From contig NC_063153.1 in assembly GCF_020921035.1 (NCBI RefSeq), forward strand, positions 10,726,001 through 10,790,000: a stretch of 64,000 nt of DNA, in the 5' to 3' direction. The first letter of the stretch is position 1. Each line of letters begins with the position of its first letter. This document shows, piece after piece, positions 33,547 to 45,792 of the stretch. Origin of the DNA: Rhodamnia argentea (taxonomy: Eukaryota; Streptophyta; Magnoliopsida; Myrtales; Myrtaceae). The notes beneath the pieces were generated by a model. It was not told where the DNA came from. It did not search any database and saw only the letters and a program-made list of their open reading frames with translations. A program made the position numbers and the translations under genes.

Positions 33547-34025
33547 ATGGATCCGTCTATGACTGTAATCCCCATGCGAGTTCCATGAATTGAGTTTCTG
33601 TCATCAATTACTTTTGCTCCATTTTGAGGACTTCGTGGATCACAATATGGGATTATATGTCACACACGGTTGTAATGCTTTTAGGTACGATGCAAGTTCC
33701 AAAAATGTACTGAAAATTTGATTGTCTCAGGTTTACATCGATGATTCTCCAGTGTCCACAATAGAAATAAAGCTAGGAAAGGCAGATTTTGGGCAAGTTT
33801 ATGCCGGTCAAGCCATCAGTCCTCCAACTTCAAGTGATCAAACCGGTTTGGAAGCAGCAAAGGTATGGCCTCGAGCTCTAATTTATCATTTTGAAACGAT
33901 TCTTTTACATTGGCGCTGTGACTTTACATGATCGAATCCGGCACTATCTAGGTGGCTATAAAATTCGAGCATAAAGATGGCAAAGGATGTGAAGGTGGCA
34001 TCCCTAATGAGTGGAAAGTTTATGA
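33547..34025 (+). pseudogene. Kinase remnant D (exons 1-3 only)
   Basis: The start of exon 1 (MDPSM) is fused into intron 1 sequence. Exon 2 is at 33731-33862 (VYIDDSPVSTIEIKLGKADF, then GQVYAGQAIS) and exon 3 at 33952-34025 ([12 protein letters not shown], then NEWKVY). About 35 bp after the exon 3 donor, the sequence jumps to the 3' flank normally found beyond exon 16 (GCCTTCTATTGCCGATTCCA at 34061; compare 39208). So one deletion removed exons 4-16 and another removed most of exon 1. Confidence 0.85.
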
Positions 34026-34029
34026 GTGA

Positions 34030-35210
34030 GTACTCTAGAATAACCGTGTGTTAGATTTGCCTTCTATTGCCGATTCCATAGGAAGCAAGTTGAACAAGAA
34101 AATGATCAATCCTGTAATGATTCTGAAACTTTGTCATACTTTTGTGCCGGAAGTTTCTAGTATTGATTCTGAAACTTTTCAAGCTTCACCAAGAAAAACT
34201 GAAAAAAGTGGAAAATTTTGCCCAGAGGTGACCAACTTTTCTCCGTGAGACGCAACACATCGTCACAGGTTTTGCAGGACCTGTTGGGATTCAGATCATA
34301 TGGATGGCTGGTGTTTTATGATTGGAGTTTTAGAAACCAGACTAGCCTAAAAACCATGACCAACTTTGTACCAGAGGTTGAACTTGCATGGACCTTATAT
34401 ATGTACAAATGCAACCGGTCAAAAGTTCATGAATTTCTCAGATAAGTTCGAATAATCTTTCTCCTACTACTTGTTCACAACAAGGGAGAAAAGAAAAAGT
34501 CAACTGTCTTAGTGTTGGCGATCATTTGAAGCGATAAATTAACCTATCAACAGGTAGAAAATTTTAGGAACGTCAGGTGTGGAAGGAGCGGGCATCAAAG
34601 ATGTGTATATACGGAGGAACGACCCCTCTCAATACTGAGCAATTTCAGACACAGTAAGGATCTGAGTGCTCGAATTTGTATCGGCTTGTTCGCTAAATTG
34701 TGTCATCTAAGCTTGACCAGCAAAAAAAAAAAATATCTGTTGAAAAAGGAGAGAGATAACCCCGAGATGGTCGCTTTCTGACAAACAACAGTCATCGTTT
34801 TAGGGGTGCTCTTAGTACACAGTGATAATGTTGCCAGATGCCGTCCCGATACGAGTTGGTAAGCATAATCTGCAAGGGGACCGATTTCATTTCCGGGCGC
34901 CGTACCATGCTACCATGTGTACAGCCCTCAATGATTTGGCTGCAGAGACCACAAACTACGATCATAGTTATTACAACTGCAACCTGATGAATGAACACGT
35001 TTATTGAAAGATCAAACAGTCTTGAGAGACGTTCCCCGACAAGACCTTCTCTCTGGTTACTTTGCCATTGCTATTATCCAATCTTCTTTGCTTTGATGGT
35101 TAAAACTCTGAGGAAAAAAAAAATGATAGCCCTAACTGAGGGGGTGAACCGGTAATTTTACATGAGGATGTCCTCATATAATGTCCCGATAGTTTTTCAT
35201 AAGCAATCCC
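34030..35210. other. Intergenic: 3' module after remnant D
   Basis: Well preserved downstream module (34060-35100) with TATA-like GTGTATATACGG near 34602, a plus-strand frame 34822-35007 (MIMLPDAVPIRVGKHNLQGD...) and the minus-strand frame 34792-34998. Upstream words of unit E (CTAACTGAGG, then TTTTACATGAGG) follow. No gene proven. Confidence 0.5.
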
Positions 35211-35214
35211 ACTT

Positions 35215-35275
35215 CAACCGAAATAACGGCATTTCTGCATATCTTCGCCATTCAGAGTTCTTTCTTCGCGCCAAA
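35215..35275 (+). promoter_or_regulatory. Conserved promoter block with E2F-like site, copy E
   Basis: CAACCGAAATAACGGCATTT begins 272 bp before the copy E ATG; CGCGCCAAA is at 35267-35275. Confidence 0.55.
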
Positions 35276-35486
35276 AAACTAACAGACTCACCTACTTTTT
35301 CTCTTCAAGAACCCACATCATCTTTTTCGATGAAAAGAAGAAACAAGATTGAAAGGAATAATTCTGCTTGATCGTCCCTTTCTCTTCGAAAGAAGATCTC
35401 CTCGGTTATCAGAGCTCGGTTGAGACCAGTGGGGACAACACGGTTCAGAACTGAGTAAGACTAGATTAAAGCTTGGGAGGGCAGAT

Positions 35487-38400
35487 ATGGATCCCTCTGG
35501 AAGTCGAAGTCGTGAAGCCGGTGACAGGATTCAAGATAAGAACCAAAGCAACGCTTCTCCCATCCCAGAACAGGTACTTGGATTGTTCTTGAAAATGGGT
35601 TGTTTAATGGAGACGGAATACAAAATGTGAGTCGAATCTGAAGTTCAGTTGTTCACAAAATTTTGGACCTTTCTTGCTTTTCGGTTTGAGAAATTCAAAA
35701 TTCAAAACAGTAATCAGTGTCGTTCTTGTTTTTGAGTTGATTCGGCAAAATTAAACACAGCAAAAGGGTCGAACATAACACAGATTATGGTGGGTCATCT
35801 TCAGCTATTTAATCAGCTGAAGAGAAAAAGGAAAATTTTGCATCTAATGCAGGTTGATAACTTAAATCACCATGCAAGTCCCATAAATTAAGTTTCTTTC
35901 ATCATCGACTTTTGCACCATTCCAGAACTCCATGGATCACCATATCATTTTTTATGTTACCAACAGTTCTAAAGCTTTTAGGTACCAATGCAATCTTTTC
36001 GATGATTGTCTCAGGTTCAGATCGATGGTTCTCCAGTTTACACAATAGAAAGAAAACTGCGAAGGGGAGCTTTTGGGCAATTTTATGTCGGTCGAGCCAT
36101 CAGTCCTACAACTTCAACTGATCCAACTGGTGTGGAAGCAGCAGAGGTATGGCTTTGAGCTCTAATTCTATCATTTTGGATTTTTCGTTACATTTGCACC
36201 ATTACATTACATGATTTAATGCGGGCAATATCCAGGTGGCCTTAAAATTCGAGCATAAAGACGGCAAAGGATGTGAAGGTGGCATCCCTAATGAGTGGAA
36301 AGTATATGAGTGAGTCCTTCAGGATTATTGCATGTTAGATTTGGCTATATCTTGCTCTTGCATATAAAACTGGATTTGGGTGTTGAATCTCACATCTGCC
36401 TTCTGCATATTACGCAGTCAGCTGGGTGAAAATCACGGCATACCACTGCCACAAGTACATTACAAGGGGCAACAAGGTGACTATTATGTCATGGTATGTG
36501 CGTTCCCTTCAACTTGGGATTTGCACTATTAGAATGCGGAGCTTTCGACGTTCTCCTTCGTATATGCAGGTCATGGATTTGCTTGGACCTAGTTTAGAAG
36601 AAGCCTCTTTGGTCAACAACTTCCGGATGTATGTTTCCTTGTGATGTTAACAGCTTTTAAAATGTCTGCTCTTCAGGTTCTCAGAAACTTTCTTGAACTC
36701 TATTTCAGCTTCTGATGTTAGCTCTTTCCTTTCTATTTCAGCTTTCCATTGGAAGCAATTGCATGTATTGCTGTTGAAGCAATCTCTATACTTGAGAAGC
36801 TGCACTCTAGAGGGTAATAGATGACCAGCTTCCAATCGCATGTTTGTTAGAATTTTCTGTTTTGATTAGGCCAGACAATCTAAAATCTATGTCAGGTCCG
36901 ACTTTTTGTGATGTTTCTCATGTATGCTTCTTTTCGGGGCAGGTACATCCATGGTGACATAAAACCAGATAACTTTTTGCTTGGTCCTCCAGGAACTCCT
37001 GAAGAGAAAAGATTGTTTCTGACTGACCTTGGCCTAGGTATCTGCTAATTGCATGAATACTTTTATCATCTAGGAATTGGTGATTGCGAGGAGAAATGCA
37101 TATGCCTCATCGTTTACTCATGACCTTGCAGCTGCGAGATGGCAAGATCTCTCCACTGGTTCACACGTTAAGTACAAACAAACTCCGGATGATTTCAGGT
37201 TTAGTGCAAATGATGTCAACATCTTCATATGTACAGACCACATGCCCTACTTGTGTAATTACTGTTCCAAAAAAAAAAATTGTTGCAGAGGAACAATTCC
37301 ATTTGCTAGTGTGCACTCTCAACTTGGTAGAACAAGTAGCAGAAGAAACGACCTAGAGTCTCTGGTTTACATGCTTGTTTATCTTATCCGCGGACATTTG
37401 CCCTGGAAAAGAGATCAGGTTTCATTCCCTATACCCAGTGAAGATTTCCTGAACCATGCACCCTTATCAGTCTTTTGATTGCCACAGCTTTTTCAGGGAG
37501 AGGATAAAGCTTTCCTTGTTTGCAAGAAAAAGATGGCCACTCCTCCAGACTCACTATGTGACACTTGTCCTAAGCCTTTCCTGCAGTTCACCGCGTTTGT
37601 GCTTAATCTGAAATTTGACGAAGAACCAAACTATGCTAGATATATTTCTCTCTTCCATGAAATCATTCGTGAAAATCCATACATCGCTGTCACTCATGAG
37701 GTAGTTTCCTATTCCAGTAAAAAGCAATAGACATTAATGAAATTTCTCACCGAGCCTGTACTCTTAGTGAGCCATGTCTTTCTATTTCATGTGATACGCT
37801 CGTATCAGGTACCTCGTAAGCGAGTGCGGTTAAATGACGACAACGAGCCATCAAAGATAATACGTATGGGGTTGAAACTAACACAATGGATAAGCGTTTA
37901 CAAAGTTCATCGACCCATGAAGCAGATGTGAGGACTTGCATTTCGGACTTATTTATTTTTTCTGTGGTACCTTGAGTTTATTGATAATCTCCTTCCTTCT
38001 TGCAGATATTTCTCTATTTTGGATGATGATGACCACCCCTTATGCTTTGAGGACAGATATGCAAAGGGCATGTATATCACCAATGTGGCTTACAGTTCTA
38101 GCTCAAAGTCATGGATATTTATAATGGATGATAGCACCGGCTACACTGCTCAAAGAACTTTTGGTTTTTCACACCTTCCTGAGGTTTTATTTGAGTGGCT
38201 TTACTTTGGACTTTCATCTATAATAGATCCCAACAGTTGCATGTTACAATCCTGATCATACATAACTGGAAGAATTTCGTATTAGCCCCTTTAGAAACAT
38301 AGATACATTAACTTCTTACAGTGGGATTCTCAATTAGGACTGTCTTGACTGCTTATTTCCTTATTTGAAGTTTTGGTATACCCTATATCGGTCGATGAAC

Positions 38401-38872
38401 TACTACATCACTGCTGTGGCTGGAGCAGATGACGGCAGATTTTTAGTCGTGATGTCCAAGGGTCGGTCCACGAATGCTTAATTCTATTACGATGACTCCT
38501 TAGTTACGTCATACTCTAACATTTACCAGTTTTTCTTGATATGCACATAGGGACCCAGAGTGTTCGGCAGTCTTATCATGTTGCTAACACATTCCCTTTC
38601 GAGTGGATCAAGCAGCAGTGGGCAGAAGGTTTTCATGTCACCGCCATGGGCACTTCCAGGAGCTGTTGGGCAGTAGTTTCATCCTATGGAACCGGATATA
38701 CCGACCAGGTTCTTCTTTCCCCTTCTCCTTTTATGAGACTACCTGATTACTGCTCATTTCAAGATTTTCCTTTGTCTGGGACTGGAAGATTTTGCTCTGA
38801 TTCGCTTTCTTGCACTAAACTTTTAAGGCCGTAGAGCTAGACTTTCAGTATCCTGAGGAAGGCATTCATTGA
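35487..38872 (+). CDS. MUT9-like/HD16-like kinase, copy E, C-terminally truncated
   Basis: Exons 1-14: 35487-35573, 36015-36146, 36236-36309, 36418-36493, 36570-36628, 36742-36813, 36943-37037, 37132-37198, 37289-37418, 37497-37700, 37809-37927, 38006-38183, 38371-38461, 38551-38708. Exon 15 starts at 38828 and meets TGA at 38870 because of one extra T (GGCATTCATTGAAAGG). The predicted product is 528 residues. Further on, the exon 15 donor is deleted, although exon 16 (39081-39140) survives as a relic. The kinase core keeps Lys77, HGDIKPDN (Asp172, Asn177) and DLG Asp195, but the first glycine of the loop is Arg (LRRGAFG). Exon 10 lacks five residues near its end. It is a truncated, probably dying copy; the kinase domain itself is still open. 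Confidence 0.65.
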
Positions 38873-39140
38873 AAGGTGGAAGCAGGGCTATTACATCACT
38901 TCTGTTGCGGCCACTCCGGATGAGGTTGCTGTTATATTTAGTAGGCGAGGAGTACCAGCAACTGTGAGTGTAGAGCAAGAGACGCTTCTGACTTTCAGTT
39001 TTCCTGGTGAACTTAAGCTCACGCATCTATTTGGTTGTATTAGCTCTGCTTCACAAAGCACTTGTTCTCATCTTATGCAGGAGAAGCATGCAAGGGACTA
39101 CTATATTTCATCTCTTTGCTACGGTCGAACCATTGCTTAA

Positions 39141-39970
39141 GCTACCAAATATATCTGCAACCAAGGCTTTCTTAGCAAGGGACACGGCGGTTCTGCTGGA
39201 TTTTTTGCCTTCTATTGCAGATTTCATAGGAAGCAAGTTCAACAAGTCACGGATAAATCCTGTACATAGTTGAAGAATAGCCACTTCCTCTAATGTCGTG
39301 AAGGAATTAATTCAAACCTCTTTGTGATACTTTTGTGCAGGAAGTTTTTAGTAATGATTCTGAAACTTTCAAGCTTAACCAAAAAAAAAAAAAAAGAAGG
39401 AAGCGGTTGCCAAGAGGTAAACCGAATTTTCTCCATGAGACACGACAGTTCATGACAAATTTTGCAGGACCCGTTGGGACTCAATCACATGGATTGTTTG
39501 GTCTTGTATGATCGGAATTTTAGAAACCAGACTAGCCTAACAACAGTTCATGACAAATTTCTGAATAGCAGGCAATTGCAGACAAAGTAAGGCTCTGAGT
39601 GCTCAAATTTGTGATTGCTTGTTCATTACATTGTGTCGTTTAAGCTTACTCAGGGAAAAAAAGTCTGTTGAAAATAGAGAGAGATAACCCCAACGTGGTC
39701 ACATTACGACAAACAACATTCATCGTTTTAGGTCTGCTCTTAGTTCAGAGCAATAATATAGTAAGATGCCGTCCAGACACGAGTCGGTAAGCATAATCTG
39801 CAAGGGGACCGATTTCATTTCTGGAGACCGTGCATACTGCCAAGTATACAGTCCTCAATGATTTGGCTGCAGAGACCGCGAACGCTGATCATTGTTATTT
39901 CAACTGCAATGCGATGAAATTCATTTCCGAGGAGCAATCAGTGTCGTGCCATGATCTTGCAATCAGTGTC
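39141..39970. other. Intergenic: 3' module after copy E
   Basis: Conserved downstream module (39190-39910), including GATGCCGTCCAGACACGAGT and GGCTGCAGAGACCGCGAA, cut directly into intron 1 sequence of remnant F near 39935. A mono-A run lies near 39380. No gene proven. Confidence 0.5.
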
Positions 39971-40300
39971 GCAAAAGAGAACTGGGAAAGGGAGGTTTCG
40001 GCCATGTTTATGCCGGTCGAGCCATCAGTCCTTCAACTTCAAGTGATCAAACAGGTGTGAAAGCAGCAGAGGTACACGGCCTCGAGCTCTAAATTTTGTC
40101 AATTAATTCATTATATTTGGCGCCGTTTCACACAGATTTAATGCGGCGCTATCCAGGTGGCCATAGAATTCGAGCATAAAGGCAACATAGGATGTGAAGG
40201 TGGCATCCCTCATGAGTGGAAAGTCTATGAGTGAGTCCTTCAGGATAATTGTGTTTACGATTTTGTCATGCCATGATCTTGCATGCGAAAATTGGATTTG
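39940..40300 (+). pseudogene. Kinase remnant F (parts of exons 2 and 3)
   Basis: The 3' module of copy E is joined within intron 1 to a partial exon 2 (about 39976-40071; GKGGFG-loop region onward) and a complete exon 3 (40157-40230). In exon 3 the ATP-binding lysine codon is changed: VAIEFEHK instead of VAIKFEHK. Similarity ends about 70 bp into intron 3. Confidence 0.8.
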
Positions 40301-40728
40301 GGTATTGTCAAATATGTCTTGAATTTTATGTACTTGGTCCGGTTCATCACCCGACCCGACATATTTTTTTGTGCGGCCCGAAAGTGGAGAAAAAATGGAG
40401 ATTTAGTTCGCGACGCGGAGAGTTGGACCGATAGGGGCAATTTCGGAAAACTACTCGAGTTTGTACAACAAGATGAACGAACTTCTTTTTTTTTTTTTTT
40501 TTTTTTTTTTTTGTGTGGACAAGGAATTGGAATTGTGATAGGGGCAATTTGGGGAGGCAAAGAAAAACCATAACGGTCACTAATGTCCAGTGCAATGCAA
40601 ATTGGTAGCCCTAACTGAGGGGTGAACCGGTAATTTTAGTAAATAGAGGGTGAAAATTTGAAATTATCGGAAAACATGAGGATGTCCTCACGTAATGTCC
40701 TAATAAATTATGATAAGCAATCAAACTT
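40300..40728. other. Foreign segment with a long T run, then upstream part of unit G
   Basis: About 200 bp (40300-40510) has no counterpart in other units and ends in a run of roughly 30 T (about 40484-40512). From about 40515 the usual upstream sequence of the unit resumes (GAATTGTGATAGGGGCAATT, compare 33238). The T run facing the unit suggests a minus-strand poly(A) end of an inserted retroposed fragment; the source is not recognised. Confidence 0.4.
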
Positions 40729-40790
40729 CAACCGAAATAACGGTCATTTTTGCATATCTTCGCCATCCGGAGTTCTTTCTTCGCGCCAAA
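40729..40790 (+). promoter_or_regulatory. Conserved promoter block with E2F-like site, copy G
   Basis: CAACCGAAATAACGGTCATT begins 265 bp upstream of the copy G ATG; CGCGCCAAA is at 40782-40790. Confidence 0.55.
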
Positions 40791-40993
40791 AAAACTGACA
40801 GACTCACCTCGCGCTACCTACTTATTCTCTTCCAAGAAAAGAAGAAACCAGATTGAAAGGAACAGTTCTGCTTGATCATCGTCCCTTTCTCCTCGGAAGA
40901 AGATCTCCGCAATATCAGAGCTCGGCTGAGACCAGTGGGGACAACGCTGTTCGGAGCGAGCAAGAATTAGATTAAGCCTTGGGAGGGGCAGAT

Positions 40994-43900
40994 ATGGATT
41001 CGTCTGGAAGCCAAAGTGGTGAAGCCGGTGAGGGGCTTCAAGATGAGAACCAAAGGAACACTCCTTCCATCCCAGAACAGGTACTGGGATTGTTCTTGAA
41101 AATGGGGGCTTTAATGGAGACAGAATCAAAAAATGCAAGGAGTGTCGTTCTTGCTTTTCGGTTGGAGAAATTCATTTCCAAGATTTTGGCGGGTCATCTT
41201 CGGCTATTTGTTCAGCCGACGGGGAAAATGGGGAAATTTTCATCTAGTTCAGATTGATAGTAAAAATCCCCATGCAAGTTCCATAAATTAAGTCTGTCAT
41301 CATCTGCTTTTGCTGCATTTCAGAACCCCATGGATCACTATATCAAATTATCTGTTACCGTGCAATAGATTCGATGATTCACCATGCAACTCCAAGTATC
41401 TAGTGATAATTTGATTGTCTCAGGTTCAGATCGATGATTCTCCAGTGTACAGAATGGGAAGAGAACTGGGAAAAGGAGGTTTCAGGCATGTTTATGTCGG
41501 TCGAGTCATCACTCCATCAACTTCAAGTGATCAAACGGGTGTGGAAGAAGAAGAAGTACTGCTTCGAGCTCTAATCTTTTCAATTAATTCGTCACATTTG
41601 CACCTACTCTACACGATTTCATGCGGCAATATCCAGGTGGCCATAAAATTCGAGCATAAAGACAACACGGGATGTGAAGGTCGTGTCCCTCATGAGTGGA
41701 ATGTTTATAAGTGAGTCCTTTGGAATAATTGCATGAAAGATTTTGCCATGCCATGATCTTGCATGTGAAATTGGATTTAGGTGCTGAACGTCGCATCTGA
41801 GTTCTGCATATTGTACAGTGATCTTGGTGAAAATCATGGCATGCCACTGCCACGAATACATTACAAGGGGCAACAAGGTGACTATTATGTCATGGTATGT
41901 GCATTCCTTTCGACTCGAATTATGTGCGTCTACATTGCAAGGTTTTCGGTGATCTTCTTCGTATATGCAGGTGATGGATTTGCTTGGACCTAGTTTAGAC
42001 ACTCCTTTGACCGACAACTTCCCCATGTATATTTCCTCATGAAGTTATCAGCTTTTGCGGTGTCTACTCTTCAGGTTCTCTTAAACAATCTCTCATTCAC
42101 TTTCAGCTTCTGATGTTTGCTCTTCCTTACTACTTCAGCCTGCCATTGGAAGCAATTGCGTGTATTGCCGTTGAAGCAATCTCTATACTTGAGAAGCTGC
42201 ACTCTAGAGGGTAATACCATACTAGCTTCCAACCGCATGTTCTTTAGTGTTTTCTCTATCGAGCAGTCAATTAAGGTTTTGCTAGACCAGACTATCCGAG
42301 ATGTATGCCAGGTTCATCTTTTGTGATGTTTCTCATGTATTCTTCTTTTATTTGGCAGGTACATCCATGGTGACATAAAACCAAGTAACTTTTTGCTTGG
42401 TCCTCCAGGAACTCCTGAAGAGAGAAGATTGTTTCTGAGCGACCTTGGATTAGGTATCTGCCAATTGCATGAATACTTTGATGCCCTAGAAATTAGGGAT
42501 TGTGAAGGAGAAATGCGCATGTCTCCCCATTTATTCATGACCTTGTAGCTACGAGATGGCGAGATCCCTCCACTGGTTCACACATTGAGTACAACCAAAC
42601 ACCAGATGATTTCAGGTTCAGTTAAATCATTAGCATCTTCACAGCACATACCACATGCCCTAACTCTGTAATTTCTGTTCCATGCACCAAACAACAATTG
42701 ATTGCAGAGGAACAATTCTATTTGCAAGTGTGCATGCTCAGCTTGGTAGAACAAGTAGCAGAAGAAACGACCTAGAGTCTCTGGTTTACATGCTCGTTTA
42801 TCTTATGCGCGGCCGTCATTTGCCTTGGCAAGGACATCAGGTTTCACTCCCTATACCCCAGAGAAGATTTCTTCCACCATACACCCGTGTCAGCCTTTTG
42901 ATCGCCAAAGTTCTTTCAGGGAGAGGATATGCCATTCCTTGTTTGCAAGCAAAAGATGGCCACTCATCCAGAAGTCTTGTGGGACACTCGTACTGGGCCT
43001 TACCTGCAGCTCACCTTATTTGTGCTTAATCTCAAATTCAATGAGGAACCAAACTATGCTAGATACATTTCTCTCTTCCATGAGGCCATTGGTCAAAATC
43101 CATACATTTGGCCAGTGCACACTGATATTGCTCAGAAGGTGGGATCCTATTCCCATAAAAAGCGACGGATGTTAATAAAAATTTCTGATTCGAGCTCGTC
43201 GTCTGATCGAGCGCAGTTAAATGATGATGATGAGCCATCAAGGGAAATTCGAATGGGGTTGGAATTATCACAATGGATAAGCATTTACAATAAGCGTCAA
43301 CCCATAAATCAAACGTGAGGAGTTGCATTTCATATTTATTTACTTTTATGGTGCCTTGATTTCATTTATAATCTACCTCTTTCTTGCAGATATTCCCGAT
43401 ATTTGGACGATGACGACCTGCTCTCACGCATTAAGAAGGGATATGCAGAGGGATTGTATGTCACCAGTGTGGCTTACAGTTCTTTCTCTAAGTATTGGGC
43501 CTTAATAATGGATGATAGCGCCGGCTTCACTGCTCAGATTTTTTACTTTTCCGACGGCTCTCTTCCCAAGGTTCTATTTGAGTGGCTTTACTTTGGACTT
43601 TCATGCATGGTAGATCCCAATCGTTGCTGGTTAAATCATGATGACATGTACCAGGAAGAGCTTTCGTATTAGACCTATTAGGAGAGTCTTGACTGCTTAT
43701 TTCCTTATTTGAAGGAGTGGATTGAGGAATATTGGTCAAAGAACTACTACATCACTACAGTGGCTGGAGCAGATACTGGCAAAATTTTAGTTGTAATGTC
43801 CGAGGGTCTGTCCCTGAATGTTAAATTTCTATTTCGATGACTATTGAATGACGTTATACTTTACCATTTGACCAGTTTTTATTGATATACACATAGGGAT

Positions 43901-44509
43901 CCAGTGGGTTCAGCAGGCTTATCATGTCACCAGTACATTTCCTTTCGCGTGGATCAAGAAGATGTGGGAAGAAGGTTTTCATGTCACCGCCATGACCACT
44001 TCCGGGAGTCGGTGGGTAGTAATTTGGACCAATGGAACCAAATTTACCAACCAGGTTGTTCCTTCTTTCTCCTTTTCTGAGACTGCCCATTTAATCCTCA
44101 CTTCAATATTTTCCTTTGGAACCAGAAGATTCTGCCTTGATTCGGTTTCTTGCGCTAAACTTTTAAGGCTGTAGAGCTAGATTTCGAGTATCCAGCCGAA
44201 GGCATTTATGAAAGGTCGAAGCAGGGCTATCACATCACTTCGGTCGCGGCCACTCCAGATGAGGTTGCTTTTATCTTTAGTAAGATAAAAGGAGCACCAG
44301 CAACTGCAATTGTAAAGCAGGAGACACTTCGGACTCCCAGTTTCCCCAACTATGATGTGATCGAGGTGATTAGTTTGGCCATTTTTTACCATCATCTATG
44401 TGGTTGCAGTGGCTCCGCTTCACCAAGCACTTGTTCTCATCTTCTGCAGGAGAGGCGGGCAAGGAATTACTATGTTTCTACTCTTTGCTACGGTCGAACT
44501 ATTGCTTAA
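40994..44509 (+). CDS. MUT9-like/HD16-like kinase, copy G
   Basis: Exons: 40994-41080, 41424-41555, 41637-41710, 41819-41894, 41971-42026, 42139-42210, 42359-42453, 42549-42615, 42708-42840, 42920-43138, 43217-43314, 43390-43570, 43715-43805, 43897-44054, 44168-44365, 44450-44509; 598 residues. Lys77, HGDIKPSN (Asp171, Asn176) and DLG Asp194 are kept; the third loop glycine is Arg (GKGGFR). The usual acceptor of intron 10 and the first codons of exon 11 are deleted. Either a new acceptor GCGCAG|TTAAAT is used, or the 78-bp remnant is retained, which also stays in frame (624 residues). Exon 9 has one extra codon. The donor at 43139 (GTGGGA) is weak. It looks like an expressible gene, but with an uncertain exon 10/11 junction. 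Confidence 0.8.
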
Positions 44510-45520
44510 GCTACCAAATATAAGTGCAATCAAGGACGTCTTAGCAAGCGACACGACAACTCTGCAAGCATGTTTTGCCATCTATTGTACATTTCTTACC
44601 GATCAAGCCTGTACGGAGTTGAATAATAACCAGTTCCTCTAATACCATATGGAATTAGTTGTATCCTCTTCGTCGTACTTTTTTGCCGGGAAGTTTTAGT
44701 ATTGATTCTGAAACTATTGAAGCTTACCAACAACCAGAAATAAAAGAATTAGACCTACATTTGGTAGATTTTGCCAATTGGTAACCAACTTCCATACATG
44801 AGATGCAACATTTCTTGACAAAAATTTCAGTACGCGTTAGGAACCGATGATGTTGTGACTGTCGGTCTTGCATGGTTGGAGTTTCAGAAACCAGACCAAT
44901 CAAACAAAAACCTGTGGCTTAATTCGTAACTTCAGAGAAAACATCAGAATATAGGGACATCAGGGTTGGAAGGAGCTGTCATCAGAGAAGTATTTATGCA
45001 GAGGAACGACCCCTTCTCTGTATGTCAAGCTGTTGCGGACAAGGTAAGGATCCGAGTGCTCGATTTTGCATCCGCTTGTTTGCAGACAAAGTAAGGATCG
45101 GCAAGAACATGTTGAAAAGGGAGGTAACCCAAGATGGTCGCCTTCCAACAAACAATAGTCATCAGGAAGGTAGAGTTAAATACGAGAACTACTTAGTTTG
45201 TTGAATGATCAGGCAGTTCAAGAGACACTCCCGGACAAGACCATCTCTGTATTGTTTCTTTAACATTGCTGTTGTCCTATCTTCTTTGCGATGAAGGTTA
45301 AAACTTCGCAAATGTATATTTAACTCTATGTTACATCAAGCAATATCGGTGGCGGCCAAGTTAAAGTTAGGATTATTTTAGGCATTTCCGTGGGTGAGGA
45401 ACGTGGAATCATGATAGGGGCATTTTGGCGACGGCAATGACAATTTCTGAATAATATCAGCGTAAAAACTAAGGATGCCTACATGTATTTTCCCAATAAA
45501 CTGTCATAAGCAATCAGACG
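44510..45520. other. Intergenic: shortened 3' module after copy G
   Basis: Diverged downstream module (44620-45300) with TATTTATGCAGAGGAACGAC near 44992, followed by the upstream sequence of unit H (TGATAGGGGCATTTTGGCGA near 45413). No gene seen. Confidence 0.45.
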
Positions 45521-45792
45521 TCAACCAAAATAACGGCAACTTGCCTGTCTTCGCTTTAAAAGTCCATTCTTCGCACCGAAACTAACAGACTCGCCCTCTT
45601 AATTCTCTTCCAGAACGCAAATCACCTTTCCTTATAAAAATACAGGAACAAGATTGAAAGGAAGAGTTCTGCTTAGTCATCCCTTTCTCTTCAAAAGAAG
45701 ATCTCCTCTATATCAAAGCTCGGTCGACATCAGTGGAGACGACGCAGTTCAGAACGAGCATGATTTGATCAAAGTTCACTGGGAGGCTAGAT

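Noticed and set aside
40255-40595. Open frames reading through a poly-T run (KKKKKK/FFFFFF)
   Set aside because: They exist only because of the ~30-base T run and do not match the kinase or any family.
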